The translations under genes and the position numbers were made by a program. A stretch of DNA of 64,000 nucleotides from Tessaracoccus sp. (GTDB lineage: Bacteria; Actinomycetota; Actinomycetes; Propionibacteriales; Propionibacteriaceae). This document shows, piece after piece, positions 40,991-48,842 of the stretch (position 1 is the first letter of the stretch; each line of letters begins with the position of its first letter). The notes beneath the pieces are model-generated. The model saw only the letters and a list, made by a program, of their open reading frames with translations, had not been told where the DNA came from and ran no database searches. The stretch spans positions 62,001 through 126,000 of the forward strand of contig NZ_JADJNP010000004.1 of the NCBI RefSeq assembly GCF_016714275.1, given 5' to 3'.

Positions 40991-43699
40991 ATGTCAGCCA
41001 CGCTCTACGCGCTCGGCCGCTGGTGCTACCGGCACCGCCTCACCGTGATCGCGGTCTGGTTCCTGCTCCTCGCCGTGCTCGGCGGCGCAGCCGCGGCCTG
41101 GTCCGGGTCCTTCCAGAACTCGTTCGAGATCCCCTCATCGAAGTCCCAGGAGGCACTCGACAGGCTCCGCATGACCTTCCCGCAGGGGGCGGCGCTGTCC
41201 GCGATGACGATCGTCGTCGCGCCCGAGGGGCGCACCGTCGACGACTACCGCGCGGAGATCGAGAACGCCGTCGACCAATTCGACAAGCTCCCCGAGACAG
41301 AGTCCGTCACCTCGCCCTGGAACGAATACGTCGACGGACTGGTGTCCGACGACGGCCGCGCCGCCATCATCCAGATGAGCCTTGACACGGGTCCCGCGCC
41401 GTCGGCGGAGGACCTCCAGCCGATGACCGACGTCGCCAGCGCACTCGAGGCGGCGATGCCCGCGGGCAGCCAGGTCAGCATGGGCGGCGAGGCGTACAAC
41501 ATCGAGCTGCCGCACCTCAGCATCATCGAAGGCGTCGGCCTGATCGTCGCGCTGGTGGTGCTGACCGTCGTGCTCGGCTCGCTGGTCGCCGCCGGCCTGC
41601 CGCTGCTCACCGCCATCGCCGGCGTCGGCGTCGCCATGGCCCTCATGCTGCTGCTCACGCGCGTGTTCGATATCAACTCCACCACGCCGCTGCTGTCGAT
41701 CATGCTCGGCCTAGCCGTCGGCATCGACTACGCGCTGTTCATCCTCTCGCGCCACCGTGACCAGCTCCGCGACGGGCTCGAGCCCGAGGAGTCCGCCGGC
41801 CGCGCCGTCGGGACGAGCGGCTCGGCAGTGGTCTTCGCCGGCCTGACCGTGTTCATCGCACTGCTCGGGCTGAGCGTCGCCAACATCCCGTTCCTCACCG
41901 TGATGGGCATCTTCGCCGCGATCACCGTCGCGTTCGCGGTGATCATCGCGCTGACCCTGCTTCCCGCGCTGATGGGCGTGCTGGGCGCACGGATGACGCC
42001 GAGGCCGAAGCGGAGCCGGTCAAGGAAGAACCCTTCGAGACGGGCTCCTTCGTCGCCCTCCTCAGGGAACGATGAAAGGCCGCGCGCCTCAGGGAATGGG
42101 GCGTTTTCGTGGTGGGTCGGAGTGACGACACGGCACCCGGTCGTGACCATCGTCGCTGTCGTCGCCGCGCTCGGGGCGCTCGCCATCCCGACGGTGGGGC
42201 TGCAGGTCTCGCTGCCGAACGCGGGTCAGCAGGCGGCCGGGTCGCCGGCGCGCGTCGCGTACGACCTACTCGCGGAGCACTTCGGGCCCGGCGTCAACGG
42301 GCCGCTCATCGTCACCGCCGACATCATCGGCAGCACCGACCCGCTCGGGGTCGTCGCGGGTATCAAGGAGGACATCGAGCAGATCCCGGGCGTCGCGTCC
42401 GTGCCGCTCGCCACGCCCAACCAGAACGCCGACACCGCTCTGATCCAGATCGTGCCCACCACCGGACCCGACGACCCCGCCACCGCCGACCTCGTCGCCG
42501 CGCTGAACGACCACGAGGGCCAGTGGCGGGAAGAGTTCGGCGTCGACACCTACGTGACAGGCATCACCGCCGTCCAGATCGACATCAGCGAGAAGCTCAC
42601 CGCCGCGCTGCTCCCGTTCGGCGTCCTCGTCGTCGGGCTCTCGCTCGTGCTGCTCGCCGCCGTTTTCCGCTCCGTCTGGGTGCCGGTCAAGGCGACGGTG
42701 GGGTACCTGCTGAGCGTCGGCGCGGCATTCGGTGCCACCGCGCTGGTGTTCAACCAAGGCGTTCTGCGGCAGGTGATCAACCTCGAGAAACCGATGCCGG
42801 TGATCTCCTTCCTGCCCATCCTCCTGATGGGCATCCTGTTCGGCCTCGCCATGGACTACGAGGTGTTCCTCGTCAGCCGCATCCGCGAGGAGTACGTGCA
42901 TGGCAAGGAGCCGGTCGAGGCCATCCGCAGCGGCTTCGTGGCCTCCGGCCCCGTCGTCGCCGGTGCCGCCGTGATCATGTTCGCGGTGTTCGCGTTCTTC
43001 GTCCCCCAAGGCATGTCGTCGATCAAGGCCATCGCCTTCGCGCTGTCGGTGGGCGTCGCGATCGACGCGTTCCTCATCCGCATGACGCTGGTGCCTGCCG
43101 TCATGACGCTGCTCGGCGAGCGCGCCTGGTGGCTGCCGCGGTGGCTCGATCGCCTGCTACCGACGTTCGACGTCGAGGGCGAGGTGCTCACCAAGGAGGT
43201 GGCGCTGAAGGACTGGCCGGGCGACGGCTCGCTCGTGCTGGCCGACGGCCTCACCGTCGATGGTGTCGTCGGCCCCATCGATCTTCGGCTCGTCGCTGGC
43301 AACGTCATCGGCCTCGTCGGGCCGGTGCGCACCCGCACGGGCGCCGCGCTTGCCCTGAGCGGTCGGCTGGAGACGTCGGCAGGTCGTGCCCGCGTCGCCG
43401 GCGCGCTGCTCCCCGAGGGCGCGAGCCGCGTCCGCCGCCGGGTGAGCTACATCGACCTGGCTGCCGAAGACGGACTCGCCGTCCTTGCGAGCACCCACGG
43501 CGGCTCGGTGGTCTTCGTCGATTCGGTCGAGCTCGCCGACACCCCGGAGGCCAAGGCGCTGGTCGTCGACCTCGTCTCCCGCATCCGCCAAGACGGTGCC
43601 GTGGTGCTGTGCGCCGCGCACGAGGAACAGCTCGAGGGGTTCGCCATCGACGGGGCCTATGCCCCGCTCGCCGCCCACTACGAGGGGAGCTTCGCGTGA
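40991..43699 (+). CDS. MMPL-family transporter with a C-terminal degenerate ABC-ATPase-like domain
   Basis: A 902-residue RND-type transporter with two MMPL modules (about 12 helices), conserved GIDYALFILSRHRD in the first half and GLAMDYEVFLVSRIREE in the second. Family members export lipids or drugs. From about residue 730 there is an extra domain resembling an ABC ATPase (GNVIGLVGPVRTRTGAALAL, then VVFVDSVELAD), but the Walker A Lys is absent and Walker B lacks the Asp-Glu pair. About residues 350-372 carry an unusual Arg/Ser-rich insert. ATG 40991 has a GGGGG site. It is divergent from the TetR gene and overlaps nothing upstream. Confidence 0.88.
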   Translation: MSATLYALGRWCYRHRLTVIAVWFLLLAVLGGAAAAWSGSFQNSFEIPSSKSQEALDRLRMTFPQGAALSAMTIVVAPEGRTVDDYRAEIENAVDQFDKLPETESVTSPWNEYVDGLVSDDGRAAIIQMSLDTGPAPSAEDLQPMTDVASALEAAMPAGSQVSMGGEAYNIELPHLSIIEGVGLIVALVVLTVVLGSLVAAGLPLLTAIAGVGVAMALMLLLTRVFDINSTTPLLSIMLGLAVGIDYALFILSRHRDQLRDGLEPEESAGRAVGTSGSAVVFAGLTVFIALLGLSVANIPFLTVMGIFAAITVAFAVIIALTLLPALMGVLGARMTPRPKRSRSRKNPSRRAPSSPSSGNDERPRASGNGAFSWWVGVTTRHPVVTIVAVVAALGALAIPTVGLQVSLPNAGQQAAGSPARVAYDLLAEHFGPGVNGPLIVTADIIGSTDPLGVVAGIKEDIEQIPGVASVPLATPNQNADTALIQIVPTTGPDDPATADLVAALNDHEGQWREEFGVDTYVTGITAVQIDISEKLTAALLPFGVLVVGLSLVLLAAVFRSVWVPVKATVGYLLSVGAAFGATALVFNQGVLRQVINLEKPMPVISFLPILLMGILFGLAMDYEVFLVSRIREEYVHGKEPVEAIRSGFVASGPVVAGAAVIMFAVFAFFVPQGMSSIKAIAFALSVGVAIDAFLIRMTLVPAVMTLLGERAWWLPRWLDRLLPTFDVEGEVLTKEVALKDWPGDGSLVLADGLTVDGVVGPIDLRLVAGNVIGLVGPVRTRTGAALALSGRLETSAGRARVAGALLPEGASRVRRRVSYIDLAAEDGLAVLASTHGGSVVFVDSVELADTPEAKALVVDLVSRIRQDGAVVLCAAHEEQLEGFAIDGAYAPLAAHYEGSFA
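42030..42110 (+). repeat. Dispersed repeat apparently inserted in frame in the mmpL gene
   Basis: GGCTCCTTCGTCGCC (42043-42057) is identical to the first 15 bases of the intergenic element at 51322 and 22124, and GGAACGATGAAAGGCCGC follows at a shortened distance, as GGAACGATAAGGGGCCGC does at 51352. It encodes the Arg/Ser/Pro-rich linker between the two MMPL halves. Confidence 0.6.
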
Positions 43700-43728
43700 G
43701 CCTCCACACCTATCGCGAGGAGCCTCGC

Positions 43729-46128
43729 ATGAAGCCCCGCACCACCGTCTCCTGGCCGGCGATCGTCGCGTTGGCCCTCGGGCCGCTGCTCGTCGTCGGC
43801 CTGCTGCTCGGGCTGAGCCGTCCCGAGAACAAGGCCGTCAGCGCCGCCGTCGTGAATCTCGACGAGGCGGTGACGGTCGGCGGGCAGCTCGTCCCGATGG
43901 GTCGCCAGCTGGCCGCGGCGATGATCGAGAAGGACGAGAAGGTCGACTGGACCCTCGCCGACGCGCCGTCCGCCGCGGCGGGCCTCCGCTCCGGCGCCTA
44001 CTCCGCCGTGGTGACCATCCCCAAGGGCTTCTCGGCCGCGGCCACCTCGTTCTCCGCGAACGACGCCGCTACCGCCGAGCAGGCCACGATCGACGTCAAG
44101 GTGGGCGCCAACGCGCCGGTCACCGATGCGCAGGTCGCCGAGCAGGTCTCGCGGCTCGCCGTCGGCACCATCAACGCGACCCTTACCGAGGGCTACCTCG
44201 ACGGCATCTACGTCGGCTTCAACACCGTCGGCGAGCAGTTCACCACCATCGTCGACGGCGCAAGCCAACTCCACGACGGCACCACGAAGCTCGCCAGCGG
44301 CGCAAAGGAGGCGTCGCAGGGCATCAACCAGCTTTCGGCGGGCCTCGGGCAGCTCGCCGACAACGGGCCGAAGCTCGTCGACGGCGGCAACAAGCTGGTC
44401 GACGGCATCGGGCAGTTGGGCACCGGCGCGGGCAAGCTCGCCGACGGCGTAGACGAGTTCGCCGCCCAGACCCCGAAGCTCGTCGACGGGGTCGGCCGGC
44501 TCGCGGACGGCGCCGACCAACTGCTGAGCCAGGTCCCCGCCTACGCCGACGGTGCCGCGCAGGCCATCGGGGGAGTGAGCGGCCTCCGCAAGGGGCTCGA
44601 CCAGATGCTCGACGGCCTCGAGTCTGCCGAGACCGACACCAGCGGGCTCGACCAGCTCGCCGCCGGGGCGAAGCAGGTCGCGGGCGGTGCCGCGGGCCTC
44701 AGCGGAGGTCTCGAGCAAGTCGACTCCACACTGAAGGGCCTCGCCAAGGACCCGGTGAGCATGCCCGACGAGGCGGCAACCCAGGCCGCCACGAGCGTCG
44801 CCATGCAGTACTTCGGCTGCGCGGACGATCCGACGACGCCCGAGTGCCAAGGCACCATCCAGGTGCTGAAGGGTGTCATGCAGGACACGTTCTCCTCCGG
44901 CTTCGCCGCGGGAGTCGGTGCGGGGTCGACGGCGCTCAACACCGCCGACCCGGCCTCTGGCACGACCCTCCTCCAAGGCGCCGCACAGCTCGCTGGGGGA
45001 GCTGACCAGCTGGCCGACGGCGTCGGCCAGCTCGCCACCGAGCTCCCGAAGCAGACGGAGGCCCAGCTCGGCCAACTCATCGACGGGCTGACGCAGCTGC
45101 GCGACGGCGCGGCGACGCTGGAGAAGAAGGCGAAGCCGCTCGTCGACAACGCCCCGGCACTCGGTGACGGCGCAACCCAGCTCCTCGACGGCATCACGCA
45201 ACTCGACCGCCAAGTGGGCGCGCTGCCCGCCGGCGTGAACCAGCTGGCCGACGGCGCGCGCCAACTCGCCGACGGGGTCGGCGAACTCGGGAAGGGTGCG
45301 GGCACGTTCGTCGACGGCGTCGAGAAGTACACCGACGGCGCGTCTCAGGCAGCCGACGGTGCCAAGCTCGCCGCCGATGGCATCTCGCAGCTGGCCGACG
45401 GCGCCGCGGAGCTCGACGAGGGTGTCGGCACCTTCGCCACCGAGCTCGCCAAGGGCGCCGACCAGGTCCCCAGCTACTCGCAGGCCGACCGCGAGCGGCT
45501 TTCCACCGTCGTCGCCTCGCCCATCGAGCGCGCCGACGGCGTGATCACCTCCGACGCGGTGCCGCTCGTCTCGCTCCTGCTCACCGTCGGGCTGTGGCTG
45601 GGCGCGTTGGCGGGCTTCGTCGTGTCGCGCCCGGTGCCGCGGGACGTCGTGGCGTCGCGGGCGAGCAGCGTCGCACTGTGGGCGCGCACCGTGTGGCTCC
45701 CCCTCGCCATCCTCGCGGCGCAGGGCGTCGTGCTCGGCCTGATCGGCGGCGTGATCCTCGAGGCAGGCGCCGCGCGCACCCTCGGCCTCGCCCTGCTGCT
45801 CGCCGCCGTCGGCGTGTCCTTCGGTCTGGCCAACCATGCACTGGCCGCGTGGTTCGGCAACGTCGGCCGCGCGATCGCCGGGCTGTTGGCCGCGGCGACG
45901 GTGGCGCTAGGGCTGTCATCGTCGGTCGGCTGGCTGTCCCCGCTGGGCGCCGTGTCGCCGCTGCACAACGCGTTCCTGCTTGTGCGGACCTGGCTGTCCG
46001 GGGGGACCGGCGAGATCGGCCTGGCAACGGTGGCGCTGCTGATGGCAGCGATCGCCGGGATTGTCTCACTTGCCTCCATTGCCACGCGCAGAAAGCTGAC
46101 AGCCCGTCAGTTCGTGAGCGCCGCCTGA
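43729..46128 (+). CDS. YhgE/Pip family membrane protein
   Basis: A 799-residue protein with an N-terminal membrane helix (about 8-30), a long extracytoplasmic region made of X3-Leu-X2-Gly heptads (LADG, LVDG and similar, about 170-590) and about five C-terminal helices (from about 605) of the ABC-2 permease type. ATG 43729 is preferred over the overlapping GTG 43696 because GAGGAG lies 7 nt upstream. It follows mmpL and is presumably under the same TetR control. Relatives act in envelope export or as phage receptors. Confidence 0.88.
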   Translation: MKPRTTVSWPAIVALALGPLLVVGLLLGLSRPENKAVSAAVVNLDEAVTVGGQLVPMGRQLAAAMIEKDEKVDWTLADAPSAAAGLRSGAYSAVVTIPKGFSAAATSFSANDAATAEQATIDVKVGANAPVTDAQVAEQVSRLAVGTINATLTEGYLDGIYVGFNTVGEQFTTIVDGASQLHDGTTKLASGAKEASQGINQLSAGLGQLADNGPKLVDGGNKLVDGIGQLGTGAGKLADGVDEFAAQTPKLVDGVGRLADGADQLLSQVPAYADGAAQAIGGVSGLRKGLDQMLDGLESAETDTSGLDQLAAGAKQVAGGAAGLSGGLEQVDSTLKGLAKDPVSMPDEAATQAATSVAMQYFGCADDPTTPECQGTIQVLKGVMQDTFSSGFAAGVGAGSTALNTADPASGTTLLQGAAQLAGGADQLADGVGQLATELPKQTEAQLGQLIDGLTQLRDGAATLEKKAKPLVDNAPALGDGATQLLDGITQLDRQVGALPAGVNQLADGARQLADGVGELGKGAGTFVDGVEKYTDGASQAADGAKLAADGISQLADGAAELDEGVGTFATELAKGADQVPSYSQADRERLSTVVASPIERADGVITSDAVPLVSLLLTVGLWLGALAGFVVSRPVPRDVVASRASSVALWARTVWLPLAILAAQGVVLGLIGGVILEAGAARTLGLALLLAAVGVSFGLANHALAAWFGNVGRAIAGLLAAATVALGLSSSVGWLSPLGAVSPLHNAFLLVRTWLSGGTGEIGLATVALLMAAIAGIVSLASIATRRKLTARQFVSAA

Positions 46129-46157
46129 TTGGTTTGTGTACGCGCGGTATCGGATAA

Positions 46158-46184
46158 GTGCAGCGCGACGCCCCCGCGCTGCAC
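46158..46184. terminator. Perfect 10-bp hairpin after the YhgE gene
   Basis: GTGCAGCGCG (46158-46167) pairs with CGCGCTGCAC (46175-46184) across a 7-nt loop. No T run follows. It may end the mmpL-yhgE transcript or serve in the leader of glpF. GTCTTGCAAAGAC just after it (about 46197-46209) is a small palindrome that could bind a regulator. Confidence 0.55.
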
Positions 46185-46315
46185 GATCGTGCATTGGTCT
46201 TGCAAAGACGTGCAAGCCACGGTTGGCTAGTCGAAAGGCGGCACTTCCCCGCGGACAGACGTGCCCACGGTGGGCGCTATCAGCTGACATAGCCGTCAGG
46301 AACGGAGCAACACTC

Positions 46316-47080
46316 ATGTCATTGGGAGTCATCTTCCTCTCTGAGGTCGTCGGCACGGCCATGCTGACCCTTCTGGGTTGCGGCGTCGTCGCCAACACCG
46401 CGCTGGCCAAGACGAAGGGCAACGGCACCGGCTTCCTCTTCGTCAACTGGGGCTGGGGTCTCGCGGTCTTCGCGGGCGTCCTCGTCTCCTATAAGTCGGG
46501 CGGCCATCTGAACCCGGCCGTCACGCTCGGCGTCGTCGCCTCGGGCGCCGAAAACTTCGTGGACGGCATCCCGGTCGGCGCCGGCTCGATCCTCACCTAC
46601 CTCGGTGCCGAGATGGTCGGCGCGTTCATCGGCGCCGTCCTCTGCTGGCTTGCCTACAAGCAGCACTTCGACAAGGAGACCGACGCCGCCACCAAGCTCG
46701 GCGTGTTCTCGACTGGCCCCGCCATCCGCAACTCCGGCTGGAACCTGGTCACTGAGGCCATCGCGACCTTCGTGCTCGTCTTCGTCGTCCTCGCCTCCGG
46801 CAACTTCACCGGCAGCAATCCGACGCCGGCCGCGAACCTCGGCTGGCTCGGCGCCCTCGGCGTCGCTCTCCTCGTCGTCGGCATCGGCGCCTCCCTCGGT
46901 GGCCCGACCGGCTACGCCATCAACCCCGCCCGCGACCTCGGCCCGCGCATCGCGCACGCCATCCTTCCCATCAAGGGCAAGGGCGGCTCGGACTGGGGCT
47001 ACTCCTGGATCCCGGTCGTCGGCCCCATCATCGGCGGCGTCGTCGCAGGCCTCGTCTCCGGCGTGCTCCTGCCCGCCTAA
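46316..47080 (+). CDS. glpF: Glycerol facilitator (aquaglyceroporin)
   Basis: A 254-residue six-helix MIP channel with both NPA motifs, HLNPAVT and INPARDLGPR. The Asp after the second NPAR is diagnostic of glycerol facilitators over water channels. It takes up glycerol, which the kinase encoded 33 bp downstream traps as glycerol-3-phosphate. ATG 46316 is preceded by CGGAG. Confidence 0.93.
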   Translation: MSLGVIFLSEVVGTAMLTLLGCGVVANTALAKTKGNGTGFLFVNWGWGLAVFAGVLVSYKSGGHLNPAVTLGVVASGAENFVDGIPVGAGSILTYLGAEMVGAFIGAVLCWLAYKQHFDKETDAATKLGVFSTGPAIRNSGWNLVTEAIATFVLVFVVLASGNFTGSNPTPAANLGWLGALGVALLVVGIGASLGGPTGYAINPARDLGPRIAHAILPIKGKGGSDWGYSWIPVVGPIIGGVVAGLVSGVLLPA

Positions 47081-47113
47081 CCAACCAACCCCATCACAAG
47101 GAAGTGAGCATTC

Positions 47114-48637
47114 ATGGCTGACAAGTACGTACTGGCAATCGATCAGGGCACGACGAGCTCTCGTGCGATCGTCTTCGACCACGCGGGCACCATCGTGTCC
47201 GTGGGGCAGAAGGAGCACGAGCAGATCTTCCCGCGCGCCGGCTGGGTTGAGCACAACCCGCTCGAGGTGTGGGAGAACGTCCGCCTGGTCGTCGCAGAGG
47301 CGCTCAGCAAGGCGTCGCTGAAGAACACCGACATCCACGCCGTCGGCATCACGAACCAGCGCGAGACCACCGTCGTCTGGGACAAGACGACGGGCGAGCC
47401 CGTCTACAACGCCATCGTGTGGCAGGACACCCGCACCGGCAAGATCGTCGACGAACTCGGCGGCGACATCGGCCAGGACCGCTACAAGGACCGCGTCGGC
47501 CTCCCGCTGGCCACGTACTTCTGTGGCCCGAAGGTCAAGTGGATCCTCGACAACGTCGAGGGAGCCCGCGAGCGCGCCGAGGCAGGCGATCTCGTCATGG
47601 GCACCATGGACACCTGGGTGCTGTGGAACATGACAGGTGGTGTCGACGGCGGCGTGCACGTCACCGACGTCACCAACGCCTCGCGCACCATGCTGATGGA
47701 CCTCAAGACCCTCGACTGGGATCCGGAGATCGCCGCGGACATGAGCATTCCGCTGTCGATGCTGCCGGAGATCAAGAGCTCCGCGGAGGTCTACGGCGAG
47801 GGTCGCGAGCAGGGTCTGCTCACCGGTGTCCCGATCGCGGGCATCCTCGGCGACCAGCAGGCAGCCACCTTCGGTCAGGCCTGCTTCGAGGCCGGCATGG
47901 CGAAGAACACCTACGGCACCGGCAACTTCATGATCATGAACACCGGCACCGAGATCGTTCCCTCCAAGAACGGCCTGCTCACGACGGTCTGCTACAAGAT
48001 CGGCGACAACGCGCCGATCTACGCGCTCGAGGGTTCGATCGCCGTCACCGGCTCGCTGGTGCAGTGGCTGCGCGACAACCTGCGCATGTTCGACTCGGCC
48101 CCCGAGATCGAGACCCTCGCGGCCTCCGTCGAGGACAACGGCGGCGCCTACTTCGTGCCGGCGTTCTCGGGCCTGTTCGCCCCGTACTGGCGCTCCGACG
48201 CCCGCGGTGCGATCGTCGGCCTGACGCGCTACGTCAACCGCGCGCACATCGCGCGGGCTGTGCTCGAGTCGACGGCCTACCAGACCCGTGAGGTCCTGGA
48301 CGCGATGGAAGCCGACTCCGGCGTGAAGCTGGCAGAGCTCAAGGTCGACGGCGGCATGACCGCCAACGAGTTGCTGATGCAGTTCCAGGCCGATCAGCTC
48401 GGCGTCGATGTCGTGCGTCCGGTCGTCGCGGAGACGACGGCGCTCGGCGCCGCCTACGCCGCGGGCATCGCCACCGGCTACTGGGCGGGCGAGCAGGACG
48501 TCATCGACAACTGGGCCGAGGCGAAGCGCTGGAAGCCCGAGGGCGAAGAGGGCGAGCGCGAGCGTCTCTACCGCAACTGGAAGAAGGCCGTCACGCGGAC
48601 CTTCGACTGGGTTGACGAGGACGTCGAGCAGGGCTGA
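47114..48637 (+). CDS. glpK: Glycerol kinase
   Basis: A 507-residue FGGY kinase with the phosphate loop DQGTTSSRAIVFD at the N-terminus, NQRETTVVWD, DTWVLWNMTGG and the C-terminal DGGMTANELLMQ. It phosphorylates glycerol using ATP. It forms an operon with glpF and has an AAGGAAGTG site before ATG 47114. All conserved motifs are intact. A strong palindromic terminator lies 60 bp after its stop. Confidence 0.97.
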   Translation: MADKYVLAIDQGTTSSRAIVFDHAGTIVSVGQKEHEQIFPRAGWVEHNPLEVWENVRLVVAEALSKASLKNTDIHAVGITNQRETTVVWDKTTGEPVYNAIVWQDTRTGKIVDELGGDIGQDRYKDRVGLPLATYFCGPKVKWILDNVEGARERAEAGDLVMGTMDTWVLWNMTGGVDGGVHVTDVTNASRTMLMDLKTLDWDPEIAADMSIPLSMLPEIKSSAEVYGEGREQGLLTGVPIAGILGDQQAATFGQACFEAGMAKNTYGTGNFMIMNTGTEIVPSKNGLLTTVCYKIGDNAPIYALEGSIAVTGSLVQWLRDNLRMFDSAPEIETLAASVEDNGGAYFVPAFSGLFAPYWRSDARGAIVGLTRYVNRAHIARAVLESTAYQTREVLDAMEADSGVKLAELKVDGGMTANELLMQFQADQLGVDVVRPVVAETTALGAAYAAGIATGYWAGEQDVIDNWAEAKRWKPEGEEGERERLYRNWKKAVTRTFDWVDEDVEQG

Positions 48638-48697
48638 ACAACAGCTGGTTGAGCCACCGCATGAGGCGCTAGCCGAGTCGGTGTGTCGAAACCAGAG

Positions 48698-48729
48698 AAC
48701 CGGCGCCAGTCCATGGACTGGCGCCGGTT
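48698..48729. terminator. Perfect 32-bp palindromic terminator after glpK
   Basis: The left arm AACCGGCGCCAGTCC (48698-48712) is the exact reverse complement of the right arm, with AT in the centre, followed by TTTGTTGGTTT. It sits between two copies of the dispersed repeat (GGTTGAGCC at 48649 and GGCTCAACC at 48797). Confidence 0.8.
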
Positions 48730-48842
48730 TGTTGGTTTCGCTCAAAAGTTACGTCCATTGGTAACGACCACGACGGCTCGCTAGCGCTCGCGCGTCGGCT
48801 CAACCAGCGTTCAACACCTCGACCAGCAGTTAGCGTTGGCGC

